Of a stretch of 64,000 bases of DNA, positions 48,201-59,923 are shown one piece after another; the stretch's first letter is position 1; the number at the start of each line of letters is the position of its first letter. Location: assembly GCF_011397635.1 (NCBI RefSeq), contig NC_064770.1:33876598-33940597 (forward strand), in the 5' to 3' direction. The notes under the pieces are model-generated. The model saw only the letters and a list, made by a program, of their open reading frames with translations, was not told where the DNA came from and ran no database searches. This DNA comes from Epinephelus fuscoguttatus. Taxonomy: Eukaryota; Chordata; Actinopteri; Perciformes; Serranidae. A program made the position numbers and the translations under genes.

Positions 48201-51200
48201 TTGTAATAATGGAGGATTTACCAAGGAAAATGTAATGTCATGAGGGAGAATCTAAATTCACCAGTGTACTAATTTGATCAAAGTCCTGGGTATCAGAGCA
48301 GAGAGATGTTTTGAAAGTTTTTGGTGAATTGATATTATGTGGAATTTAAAGAGAATTTCCTGAAACAAAAATGATTGTAAAAATTCACATCTGTGTTTCT
48401 CCTCAGATCTTGGCTGCTTCATTGAGCCAGTGCCACAAAAAATCCAGTGCAGAGGGCGCCCCTCTCGGCCTGAAGGTGTTTGTTGCAGGGAGGAACCGCC
48501 TGGAGAACGATGGAGCCACTGCCCTCGCTCAGGCCTTCCAGGTACAGGACTCACTGCTCCTGGAGCTTGAACACAAAGTCTACTCTGATGATGCCACATT
48601 GTCATACTGCATCACCTTACCACCATTGTGATTTTAGCACCGCTTGTCTCCCTGGAGCACCTTGTATGACTCATTTAAAACTCTGATCTCACACCAGTTT
48701 ATATCAGTACAGCTCATATTGTCATTTAACTGCTTAATCACACTTGTTCAATCTGTTATTGTAGATGAACTGATGTGTAGGTCGACTAATCTTCCGCTTA
48801 CATTTTGTGTTCCCAGTTGATGGGCAGCCTGGAGGAGGTTCACATGCCCCAGAATGGCATCAATCACCCTGGTGTGACAGCTCTGGCCACGGCCATGCAG
48901 CACAACGCAGGCCTCCGCATCCTCAACCTCAACGACAACACCTTCACTGAGAAGGGGGCTATCGCCATGGCTCAGGTACAGAGACGTCAGACATTAATAT
49001 ACATTCAGTAGGTTATATCTTCAGTAGCTAGCTAGCTAACCCTACACTTTTCAGGGTTTGATTTTGGTTTTGGAACAGGGAAGAAACGTAGATCTTTTTC
49101 CAACCTCTCCAGGTAACGAGTATCATTAATACAGGCACAACATTTAGCTCCAAATCCACAAAACCAGCCTGAAAATGAAGGAAATCTGAAACGACTGCAT
49201 TAGAGTCAATGGAGCACAGCCAGCCCAATGCTATGTTATGATTGGCCAGTCTGCGTACGAGGGCAGGACATAGCGAAGGGTCAGTTGAAGCTGTAGTAAA
49301 TAATGTGTGTCCTTCACAGGCCCTGAAACACCTACGCAGCATCCAGGTGATAAACTTTGGAGACTGTTTGGTGCGGCCGGCTGGAGCCATAGCTATTGCA
49401 GAGACTGTATCAGAGGGACTCCCAATCCTCAAGGTGAGCGAGTTATACACTGTCACCACCTCTCAGAATAATAATTTATTGGATTTACATGTCACAGGTG
49501 TTTGTGTGTGAGGACAACATGGATCTGAAAATATTTTGTTTTGTGTAACAGGAGCTCAATCTGTCATTTGGCGAGATTACGGAGGAAGCCGCTCTGGCTG
49601 TGGCACAAGCAGTAAAGGACAAGGACCGGCTGGAGAAGCTGGACCTAAATGGTAAAACCTGCAAAGAGAAACTCTGCTCATCACATTAGTATCTTACGCT
49701 GTTAATCCTTTTTAAAAGTACAAAAAATCTACTTTAAATTTTTCCTGATTGTGGTTTTAAAACAGTAGATGACTTTCATCTTTGAATCGTTATTTAGAAA
49801 TTAAGTTTTAGTTTTTTGACTACGCTGTATAAAATGATCTCTGTGGTTTTCAGGAAACTGTCTCGGAGAGGACGGCTGCAAAGCTCTGAAAGACACCATG
49901 GAAAGCATGAACATTGGAGATCTTTTAGGATCACTCAGGTAATCACGTCATACTTTAGCTCCACATGTCCTTCTCTGTACCCGTCTATGCTGTTGTGGGT
50001 CACAGGGGCCTCGAACTTAACCCAGCATGCACTAGGGAGCAATTTAGAGTCTCCAGTTCACCTGATCTGTTCATGTTTGGACAGTGAGACGAAACCAAAG
50101 CAAAGGTGTATGAACTCCATATTGAAAACCCTCTTTCGGTGGAATGACCGTCATGTCACCCTCTCAGTTTTTGAGTTATGTTTTGTAAAACATATTGGGC
50201 TTTATAAGATCCAAGATAACACCACAGCAAGACATGAGCTGTTGACAGATAGAAGATTACTTTTTACTTCAGTCAGTAATTAAGACTGAAGGCCAGAGGA
50301 AAAAAATCAAACACCTAAAGAGGATATTGATTTGAGTTGATTCCAAATACCCTGACCTTAAACCTGTAAAGCTTTAGGCTTGATCTCAGAAATTTGTTAC
50401 CATCAAAACCTGGATCGATGTATGCCTGCTTCATAAAACCAACTGAAGAGAATCAAGAAAAGATATTTAATCGTGAACAATCCAGTTTTGCCTTGCATCT
50501 AGTGTAGAAAACAGTTATCTTTAGATTAAAGCTGGAGTGCAGGACTTTTGTCTCCCCCCTCTGGTAGTGAGAGTATTTACACTGTTGACAGGTGCTTGAG
50601 ACATGTACCCATCTCCCTCGCCCCCAGGAGCACTTTCTTTTTACTTCCTCTGATAGCAGAGTTTCTTTTTTTCTGGAGCATCCACACTAGAAACTTTTCT
50701 TGGACACTTGTTAGAGTTTTCTGCCGGACTAGCTGCAGCTAGAAAAGTCACCACAGACATGAAAACTCCAGTGTGCTGTGAAATACAGAGAGGTTTCCCT
50801 GGTGGCTATAGGATGATGTTTTAGACAGTATGCGTCACATCTGTACCTGAAAAACGGACACAGTCTGCTCCACAATGACTTTACACATGATTTTATCAAA
50901 TAACAGTCATTCGGAAAAATGCATCTCATCCCAAAATCCTCACTAATGAGCTGTGTTTATAATTTGCCTCAGTGACGATGAGGGTGAGCCGGAGGATGAT
51001 GACGAGGACGAAGATGAGGACGAGGAAGAAGATGAAGATGACGAGGATGTGGATGAGGAGGAAATAGAGGAGGAAGAGGAAGAAGAGGAGGAAGAGGAAA
51101 GCAATGGCATCAAGGTAAGGTAAAGGTGTGATCGTGATGTGAGACGTCAAAGAAAAAGTTAAAGGAGCTATATGTAAGAAATCTAAAGCAAATAGTCATA

Positions 51201-54200
51201 AAATCCTCCTAATATGTCACAAAGACTAAGGAATAATGTTCATATAACATACTGATCTCACCGACAATAATAGTTCGGCCAGAATATTCGCATTTAAAAA
51301 ACATTTTTACGGTCCGCAAATCATGTTTATGTTTTGAATTTGTGTTTTGGCCTGTTGCGCCACCCACCGCCGTCTACCAGTCACGCAGTCAGTAGAGTCT
51401 CAGCATCAGTTAAAGTTACGACTGAGCTACAGCAGCACGGCAAGCAGCATTAGCAGTGTCCCGGTACATAGTATTAGCAGCCGGCTCATCCTCAGCTGTA
51501 TCCCGGCAGCAGCGTTAACAGCAGAGAAACCGGACTTGCTCTAACGGTCCGCTGGAAAACCGAAGAGCAGCGACGCAGCCCTGCCACAGCGGCCACCCGT
51601 GGGTAAACAAATAAGTCTCTAGCGTGCCGCTGTTCAGCAACCTCGAATCTGTAGGGGGGGGGGGGCGGACACGACTCGCAGCAGTATTTTGAATTTGAGT
51701 GCAGTAACCGTTTTGGCCACATTCTTACATACAGCCCCTTTAACACAAAAAATAAAACATTAATTACCTGTGCGTACATGAGTTGAGTGAAGTTTAAATT
51801 TTGACCTAACAAATAGCTGCAACAAATATCTGGTGAGAATTTCTAAAGACCAAACAAAGTGAAATAATGATGAATACTTCACAGACAAATCTTTGTGTTC
51901 TGACACTAGGGGATGCTACTGCTACTCTCCCAGATTAAGATTCTGGACTGAAAAGAGGCAAAACAATGAATTTGAAATGGAAAGATCTTACTGTATAATT
52001 GTTTTCACTCTATCATGAACTAAGAGCATTTGTTACTATTTAACCACGTCAGTCTGCGTTACATAGATGACACAAAGTCCAATCTGGTGTTTTTTGTTCA
52101 TGTGTCTTTGATATTGTTGTATAGTTGACTTTCCTCTTTTTCCCTCATAGCTGTCGACCCCCACATCAGCACCCCGGCCCCCAGACGTCTCCTCGTTCCT
52201 CAGCTTCCCATCCCCAGACAAACTGCTAAAATTGGGAACTAAGAGAGCGATGCTGATTGAGCAGCAGGTAAACACAGGGAAGATGTCATGTAGTTTCCAC
52301 CCACAGAACTGCATCTGTCTGTTAATGGGAGGCACTAAAGCCTAAAAGGAACGTCATTGTGGTTACCTATAAAGGTCCAGAGTGTAGAATTTAGGGGGAT
52401 TTATTGGCATAAATGTAGTATAATATTCACAACTATGCTTTTATTAGTGTAAAATAACTTGAAACTAAGAATTGTTGTGTAGCAGTAGTTCTCCTACACA
52501 CTTGAACACGAGAAGTTTCAGTTCTGTAACTCCACTGCTAGATGGCACTAAATCCTGCACACTAGACTTTTAAGGACATTTGAGCTCGGAATTTAATGCT
52601 GCATATCCACTGCATGGTACGACACTGCTTTCTTTAAATCAAACGGTTTGTGCATTAGTAATAGATGTAGATAGTACCTAGCACCTGGTACTTTTTTGGT
52701 ACCATCTTAAGTCCTGTTTCCACCACACTTTCGGTATGGTACCTTGGGAACCAAAAGCAACCCTTCAGACATTGTGCTAGACAGTAGGTCCGTTAAGCGT
52801 TTCCACTGCAAACAGTACTCTTTCATGTGGGCAGGGTTGTTGTCACTCACTGCTCCGTCCAGCACTCACTGTATTTCCCCCTTTATTAGTCTGCACCTCG
52901 TTTAACATCCACAGAACGAGGCTGCACACCAACAAAAAGCGAAATTTAAGGTGTGCTGATGGATTTGAGTTGTCAATTCATACATTGAGTAACATGACAA
53001 GTTAATGTTCCACCTTAAAAGCCGCCAGCAGTCGGCCCAGTGAATTATTTTTCTCAGACTCCAGCTGCTGTGAGAGGCAGCAAAACATCCTTTCATTTTA
53101 TAGTGACAGTTCACTAATAAAACTCTCCACAGTATGAACAGTGGTTACATGAGCCTCAAAACCAGCCTCTACTGACCAATCAGACTGCAGTGTTCACAGC
53201 TCCACCTTTTAGTGCCAGATCTGTGTGCTAGGTGCCCCAACAGAGGGGGGACCAAACATGGGGACGATAAGGAACGGTTCCCTTGGTACCATCCACAACT
53301 TTTCACAGTGGAAACAGAAAAAAGCGTGCCGAACTGAACTGAACTGTACCGGATTGCTCGGTGGAAACTGAGCTTTGGCCGAGGTGTCACGCAAGCTGAG
53401 TCAATACTAGTAGGTGAAGTTAAAACACTGCAGACCGCTTACTGGTCATAGAGAATTATCACCAGTGCAATACGGGACATCCTGGACAAATTCGGCATTT
53501 TTAAATACCGCCAATAGACCAAAAACATTTTTAAACACTCGGACCAGATTTTTAAAAAATGTCAGCCAACAAAACTGCGCCACACATTACGGCATACAAG
53601 TGCAGAGTCTTAACAAGTGCCAATGTTCAGTTGCAGATGAAAGGATTCAGCAAGTGTTCACTGAAGATGATTTCATGGCACTTTAATGCAGTGATCAGAG
53701 ACTCCCACCCACACTGAGGGGGAACTATCTGCAGTAGAAAACTAAATACATAAAAAAGAACTGGTACCAAAAGTGAGACAAGTCAAGTTGAGCTGCACCG
53801 TGCAGTTGAAATGTGGCATAAGATTTTTTTTCCAGTGTGTTTACTTGAAGTGAATAAACAGTTTCACAATGTGAATGAAGCAGGGTGGACATCATTAACT
53901 GTTTCTTCCTGTCTCTGTGTTGAGGTGGACGTGTCAGATGCTACAAAAACAGCTGAAGCCTTCCTCAAGATTGCGTCTGTCTACAAGGAGGAGAATAATG
54001 ATGTGAAGACTGCAGTGTTGGACAGTGTTGGTGAGACATCAGCTGATTAAATTGTTGTTGTTCATGTTCTCACTGACAGAAGTGCATGACTGATGAGGAG
54101 GAAACCTCAGAGTGTCACAAATTAATTTAGGATTTTGTTTTCCTTACAGACACTCTGCTGAAGAAAGCTTTTGCCACTCCTTCCTTCCAAGGCTACAGCT

Positions 54201-55805
54201 TTGTATCATCTTTGTTAGTGTTGCTCGGACTTCTCAAGGTCTGTCTAATCTCCACACATTCTTCCTTGTCACTCTCTTGTGTCTGTTGATTCCTTTTCCA
54301 TTGTTCTAACACACTTTTCTGTCCTCTCGTCCTCACCATCCATCTCTGTGTCCTGTCCTCCTCGCTGCTCAGAGTGAGGACAAGGTAAAGCCTGTACTGG
54401 TGGTTCCCGGTCACCTCCACACCTTGGAGCACGTTGTTCGACAGGACTACTTCCCCAAAGAGAGCGTGGCTGTGCTGGAGGCCTTCATGTCCCGGTAAGG
54501 GCGTGACTGAGTGAGCCAATCAGCAGGCAGCTTTCAGGTACAACACACCACCATTACTAAACTGTCTTAAGGAGTCAAGCACACACTGAAATGTTTTTGC
54601 ACCTGGTGCACGTAGTAATGGTCGTGGGCACTCTGGTGGTTACTAATTTCTCTCTCTGAATGGGTTTATTATTTTATTTTTGTTAATAAAGTTATGTTTA
54701 CCTCACCCCTCAGTTCCAGCGGGCTAACAATTACCTGTCTGTCCATATGACATGAATTAAAGCAACGGTTTTATGGTCATTTATTGTTAAAGTTATGAGA
54801 GATTTCAGTTAATCCCTGAGCAGCTGCCTTATCAGAAATACAACGGAACAACAACCTTCTGTATGTGTTTACATGAAAACAAACTTGTATTGTTTTACTG
54901 TAGAAGGCTCAATAATTTCGACTTTTTCCATCATGCCATGAGCAACACTCATCCATCCATCCATCCTTTTTATATCCGCTTATCCGAAGCTGAGTCACAG
55001 GGGCAGCAGGCCAAGCAAAGCACCCCCGACGTCCCTCTCCCCAGCAACGCTTTCCAGCTCCTCCTGAGGGACCCCAAGGTGTTCCCAGGCCAGATGAGAT
55101 ATGTAATCCCTCCAGCGTGTTCTGGGTCTTCCCCGGGGCCTCTTACCAGTGGGACGTGCCCAGTAGGCATCCTGATCAGATCTTGAACCACCTCAGCTGA
55201 CCCCTTTCGACGCGAAGGAGCAGCAGCTCTACTCAGAGCTCCCTTCGGTTGTCCGAGCTCCTCACCCTATCTCTAAGGCTGAGCCCAGACACCCCACGGA
55301 GGAAACTCATTTCTGCTGCTTGTATCTGTGATCTCATTCTTCGGTCACTACCCAGAGCTCATGACCATAGGTGAGGGCTGGGACGTAGATGGGCCAGTAA
55401 ATCAAAAGCTTTGCCTTCTGGCCCAGCTCCCTCTTCACTGTGAACCTTTACCTCTGTGGTGATTGCCAACACCTGTCTGCAGCCACCATCGCTCCATCTC
55501 TCCCACTCAACCACAGCATAGGGCACAAGGGGGACGAACAATCCATTAAACATGTGGGGACTTCTTTTGTGTGTTATTACCTACATGTGTTTATATTGTC
55601 TGTTTATTTTATTTATATTGACCGTAAACAGCAAAACCACAGGGAAACACAGAAAAGTAGCCCTCATGATAAGAAGATGTGTGTGTAAAATGAACCTCTA
55701 ATCGTGTGTGTTATCTTCCACAGAAACAACAAGGCTCTGGAGTCATGTGGCACCGCCAGAAACAGCCTCCAGTCAACACTGCTGAGGGTCAGGTCTGAGG
55801 GCTGA
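45237..55805 (+). CDS. rangap1: Ran GTPase-activating protein 1
   Basis: Stimulates GTP hydrolysis by Ran on the cytoplasmic side of the nuclear pore, driving the RanGTP gradient. Coding exons: 45237-45348, 45501-45628, 46291-46350, 46521-46700, 48407-48541, 48817-48975, 49320-49433, 49552-49651, 49854-49938, 50973-51114, 52151-52267, 53925-54030, 54150-54238, 54373-54494, 55724-55805. The sum is 1731 nt, giving 576 residues against about 587 in human, with every phase consistent and GT-AG throughout. Residues about 45-358 are leucine-rich repeats ([52 protein letters not shown]). Exon 10 encodes the Asp/Glu tract (359-401). The C-terminal domain (about 420-576) carries the SUMO motif LKSE at K509. 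The start matches the conserved [17 protein letters not shown]. Confidence 0.96.
45896..46190 (-). mobile_element. Fish MITE (TAGAGCTGCAAC family), copy 2, inverted
   Basis: It starts TAGAGATGCATCTAACACTT with TTATTTTCATTATCGATTTA, the reverse complement of the 3' end of the copy at 44752-45007. It ends TTATCTCTGCAGCTCTG. It lies between rangap1 coding exons 2 and 3. Confidence 0.65.
46782..47200 (+). mobile_element. hAT fragment with BED-finger remnant in rangap1 intron 4
   Basis: It begins TAGGGCTGCCCCCTCAAAG with repeated GTCGACCA-type text, like a teleost hAT end. At 47059 a start codon opens [19 protein letters not shown] followed by VICKL, the first part of a BED zinc finger. The frame is lost after about 30 codons and the right end is not clear. 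Confidence 0.55.
50973..51114 (+). other. rangap1: rangap1 acidic exon
   Basis: Exon 10 encodes about 45 residues, nearly all Asp or Glu, ending in SNGIK. This is the acidic linker between the LRR domain and the SUMO-binding C-terminal domain in all vertebrate RanGAP1. The repeat-like GAGGAAGAGG coding sequence is prone to length change. Confidence 0.85.
51159..51743. mobile_element. MITE in rangap1 intron 10
   Basis: The ends TTAAAGGAGCTATATGTAAG and CTTACATACAGCCCCTTTAA are inverted, with two mismatches in 20. The element starts 45 bases after exon 10. It contains a run of 12 G at 51654-51665. Confidence 0.8.
52370..52573. mobile_element. MITE of the CCAGTGTGTAGGATTTAG family, copy 3
   Basis: It begins TAAAGGTCCAGAGTGTAGAA and ends TCCTGCACACTAGACTTTTA (inverted), with the shared internal phrase GAGAAGTTTCAGTTCTGTAA. 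Confidence 0.7.
52707..53375. mobile_element. DNA-transposon derivative with GTTTCCACC ends, rangap1 intron 11
   Basis: The left part has AAGTCCTGTTTCCACCACAC and ATGGTACCTTGGGAACC. The right part has GGTTCCCTTGGTACCAT and GCTCGGTGGAAACTGAGCTT, which are complementary. No coding capacity is seen. This family is common in teleosts, but its superfamily is not assigned here. Confidence 0.55.
54950..55540 (-). mobile_element. L2-type LINE 3' tail fragment in rangap1 intron 14
   Basis: It starts with CATCCATCCATCC and ATATCCGCTTATCC, then GCAGCAGGCCAAGCAAAG and CCTCCAGCGTGTTCTGGG. It is the antisense of the same LINE tail seen at 12728 and 30210. Confidence 0.65.
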
Positions 55806-56510
55806 GGACTGTGGACACACACACACACATACACACACAGACTGAGCTCTGACTGATCACTGATGGACCTTTTGGAAACTAGCACACATGAACCCAAACC
55901 TGAAGCAAATAAAGCAGAGCAGCACTTGAGAAGAACAGACTCCACTTAGACACACTCACTGTGTCACTGCTGTCCTTCACAAGTTCAGCATCAAACCTCT
56001 TCCTCTGGACTGGACTTGAATGCTTGGTGTTTTGGAGTATGCTCTTACAGTGTGGACTAACTGAAGTGCTTTGTGTGCACTCACACAACCACAGGACGGC
56101 ACTGACAACTTGGTCTTAATGCTCTTTGTGTTCTGATGAATAAGAAAAGGCCCCACTCCTCACATTAACTAAGGTCTGTGTGTTGTCTGCTGGTTAGTGA
56201 AGCACAGATCACACTATGGTGAGAACTACAATCAACCCTGGCTTGAAACTTTAGCTTGTGTACATTCTCTATTTCATATCTAACTTTTACTATGCTGTTG
56301 TTTTATATTAAATGTTTATTGAATTCAATATTATGGTCAAACAGCGGTGTGATTAAACATATATATTGACCGATAAATATTATCAAAAGAAGACTATAAA
56401 GTACCATAGAACAATCAAAAGGGATGAAATATATCTTTATGTATTTTTTGCCTTTAGTGAGGCACATGGTGCAGAGTTTCTGGATTTTGTGACGCGGAAA
56501 TAAAGCTGGT
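55806..56510 (+). other. rangap1: rangap1 3' UTR
   Basis: It follows the stop codon at 55803-55805. AATAAA signals lie at 55908-55913 and 56499-56504, and either could end the transcript. A CA/ACAC stretch is at 55815-55840. Confidence 0.6.
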
Positions 56511-56584
56511 TTGAGTGTTGGATGCGTTTCAAAGTCTTTGCCTATTAACTGCGTAGAATCTTTATTCAAGAAATAAAGATATTC

Positions 56585-56773
56585 CTGGGGCGTTGGTGGC
56601 TTAGTGGATAAAGCAGGCACCCCATATACAAGGCTGTTGCCACAGCGGCCCGGGCTCGACTCCAGCCTGTGGCCCTTTGCTGCATGTCATTACCCCCCTC
56701 TCTCTCCCCCTTCACGCTTAACTATCCTATCTGTAAAGGCAAAAATGCCCCAAAAAAATATCTTAAGAACAAA
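56585..56773 (+). mobile_element. tRNA-derived SINE with perfect 17-bp target duplication
   Basis: An A-box-like TGGCTTAGTGG and a B-box-like GGCTCGACTCC lie in the 5' tRNA-like head. A body containing GGCCCTTTGCTGCATGTCAT and a CT-rich stretch follows, then an A-rich tail. The identical 17-mer (AAGAAATAAAGATATTC) flanks both sides at 56568-56584 and 56774-56790, so the insertion is young. Confidence 0.88.
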
Positions 56774-56889
56774 AAGAAATAAAGATATTCTTTAAAGCAG
56801 TAATCACAAGAACATACGAGTACATGGAAATCAAGCATTAAAACAGCTCGTTTGAGGTTTTATTGCAACAAAAATAGATCAGTTTTTAT

Positions 56890-58195
56890 CCCTGCTTATT
56901 AAATGGATCCTGTTTTCTCATGTTATGTCTCTAAATCACTCATAAGAGCGACTTTTTTTTTTTTAAATTGGTCCAGTATTGAGCGAGAGCGCTGCAGCCG
57001 GCAGCTACGAAACGACCTGCAGTGTAACCACTCGAGGCATGTTTTGCCACTGACAGCATTATGGAACAAATCTTCAGAGAAAATGCTTTTTGTTTAATCA
57101 GAAACAGCCCTGAAATTGCCATCAACAAAACCTCCAGACTCCATTTATATAAACATTAATTTAAGTGTGTATAAAGGCAGCACATCTAAATGGGTGAATT
57201 AAGAGTTTATTACAACCAAACCAGAGCAGGTGAGTGTTGGGACAGTGAACAGAGGAACCAAGATGAGTTTTGCGAGGTTTATTTTGTTTCTGTCGACTCT
57301 GTTTTTAAAACAAGGTGTTTTTATGATACGCAGAGAATTAATAAACACAGAACCAGTGGGGACGCAAAGATAACCCCACCTGTCCATCAACCCAGGAACA
57401 AACGAAATGAGACGTAACATCCTTAATTCAATGTCCATACGTTGGAGGTGAGGAGTCCTTCCACTTACATAGGATGAGCCTTCTGGTCTGAATGAATTGA
57501 TGAATTAATTATTATTGTCATTACACAAAATAAAATAGTAAAAGGATAAGATAGCAGCAGCAGCAGTGATAGACAGGTGCATGTTTAACCCTGTGTATTA
57601 TGGTGGAGCAATAGAGGGCACACCACCTGGTTTTTGATTTGATCGTCCTGAACCTTCTGCCAGATGGTTACAGTTCAAACATGGAGTTGCCGGTGTGTGT
57701 AATGTCTGTGAGGATACTGTGGGCTTTCTTTTTGAGCTTGTTAGTGTAAATAATGTCCAGTCCAGGGAGTTCGACCTGATGATGCGCTGTGCCGCCTTCA
57801 AAGAAGAGACAATGTCCGCCTGGGCTCTGTTTCTGGCGACCTTGAATTAAGTGTGCTTTACAATGATGAAATACTCTTTATTAATTGGAGTCTGGTGGGT
57901 TTGCTGATAACAAATTCAGGGCTGTTTCTGGTTAAACAAAAAGGACTTACTCTTAAACAAAAGGTTTTTTACTGTAGGGATCCTTTCCATAATGTTGTCA
58001 GACACTTAAAATAATGATTTGAGCATGTCAGTGGCAAAAACAAACACTTTAAGTGGACTTAAATTGACAGTGTGAACACGCAGGTGGTTACATTGCAGCC
58101 TGCTCATCTCTGGGTCAGTTTCAAAAGTTGTTCCCATTAGTTACTACGACACAACAACAAAAAAAGGATCCAGGTTAAGAAATGTTGAGGTTACC
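56890..58195. mobile_element. Foldback MITE relative of 4483-5358 with internal LINE scrap
   Basis: It shares GGTCCAGTATTGAGCGAGAG, CAGAAACAGCCCTGAAATTG and AGGATCCTTTCCATAATG-type text with the element in tef intron 3, and it ends GGTTACCCTGTAA. The left terminus is degraded. About 57600-57840 resembles the antisense of a LINE polymerase C-terminus (weak). Confidence 0.55.
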
Positions 58196-58469
58196 CTGTA
58201 ACAGTGAGTCTGTGGAGGAAACTCAGGTTTTCTACATATGTTCTTGTTTCCTGATCTAATTTGTTTTGTGGCACTGGAGGGGTCAAAGAAGCGAAAAGCC
58301 TTGATGCTACAAACCAACAGTTGCTCCCTGTGTTTCAGCCTCCTATCTGGACAGAAAATGTAAAGCCAAGGTGTTAATTTGCAGTGAGGGGGCTCAGGGA
58401 TCAGGGGTCATGTAGAAGAATTTACCAAAGCCTTGTTTGTTAGCCTGCTGCACCACAGACCGTAACTGC

Positions 58470-58555
58470 TGGGCACACTCAGAGGGAAATTAAAAAGTCG
58501 GCGGCAGATAACTGAAGTCAAATCTGGCTGTGACAGCGTGGCACTCTGCTTGAAG
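58470..58555 (+). other. Candidate non-coding first exon of chadl
   Basis: The chadl ATG exon starts right after an acceptor, so a 5' exon should lie upstream. A segment ending GCTTGAAG|GTAAGA at 58555 has a strong donor. This is a suggestion only. Confidence 0.25.
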
Positions 58556-59039
58556 GTAAGACAGTTATTTTCTTCAGTGAGTTTGTTTTTTGTTTTTGAG
58601 GTCAGACTTTTAAGTTTTTTCTCACAACAGTTTTTCACATGATGAGATGGTCTTGTGCAGATTTGAGGTATTGAAAAGTAAATAGTGTTTGAAAATCAAC
58701 AACCAAAATATTTTATATATTTAACCAATCTGTTGCAACATGAAGAGACAAATAAGTAGTCAGTAATTCAGGTAATAGTCTGAACAGTTAAGCATTCATT
58801 ATATGTTTAATTTAAAAGGCTGTTACATTCTCTAAGCACTCAAATTTGTTGGAGCTTTTGTCTGCTTGTACAAATACTTGGTGAAGAGTTTTGACAACAG
58901 CTTTAAGTTTTTCTTCCCCAGTTTTGTTTATTGAAAATTTCAGAGCATACATGAATTAATAATTCAGTGTCTTAGGTTTTAATGCCAAGTAAATATACAT
59001 ATGTTAATATACATATGTAAATACCTACATGGAAAGATA

Positions 59040-59870
59040 GAGAATAATAATAATAATAATAATAATAAAGGTTAAGTGAAGAGGACTTAGTAAAAAAATA
59101 AATAAATCAATAATAATGATTAAAAAAATAATATCACAATGTTTTAAATAAAAACAAAGATAAAAATTAAAAGAAGTGGAAGCAATAGAAAAACAATTAA
59201 AGTGGAGCTGAAATTAATAAAAATACATGTAAAAATATACATTAAAAAAAAACTTAATAACAAATAAAGGAGTAAATAATAAAGATTATAATAACCAAAT
59301 TTGAAATAAAATAAAAATGAAATAAATCAGATGTAATAGTGATACAACAAGACCAAACTTAAGATTAATTAGAAATAAATAAAGAAAAACAATTTACAGT
59401 AAAAAAAAAAAAAAAAAATAGAAATAAAGATAGAGTAAATAATAAGGATAATAAAAAAAGATAATAATATAATCACCAAATTTGAAATAACAGTACAAAG
59501 GAAATTAAGTGCAGATGTAATGGTGACAAAAATATCTGGAGTAACATTTAATTAAAAATAAAAACACAAATTATTGTAAAAAAAAAAAAAAAAAAAAATT
59601 AACATAGAGATCATAATAGTGTTAATGAAAATTGAGTAAATGAGTTGATAACAAATAAATAAACAATAATAATAATTGGGGGACAAAAGATAAAAATGAT
59701 ATTAAAAAAGAGACATGATAATAGTGATACAAAAAATAAGGTAAAAAATTCATTGATAATTATAAAATAATAATATAATTAAAAAATACAATTAGCAGTA
59801 AAAAACGAACAATAAAGATAAAAAATGAACAACACCATATTTTTCTTGAAGATAAGGTATATTTGTTAAA
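59040..59870. repeat. A-rich low-complexity tract upstream of chadl
   Basis: About 830 bp of AATAATAAA and AAATAAAAAT-like sequence, with poly-A runs near 59401 and 59578 and an AAT run at 59045-59068. No gene is seen. Confidence 0.75.
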
Positions 59871-59923
59871 CGTTTACAGCTTTGACTTTTTAATCATATT
59901 TCTAACATATTTTATTGGCACAG

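Noticed and set aside
49816-50283. 155-codon plus-strand ORF
   Set aside because: It overlaps rangap1 exon 9 in the wrong frame and then reads intron; no domain is present.
56585-56660. Possible tRNA gene
   Set aside because: The A and B boxes are those of a SINE head, the cloverleaf is not complete, and a SINE body with target duplication follows.
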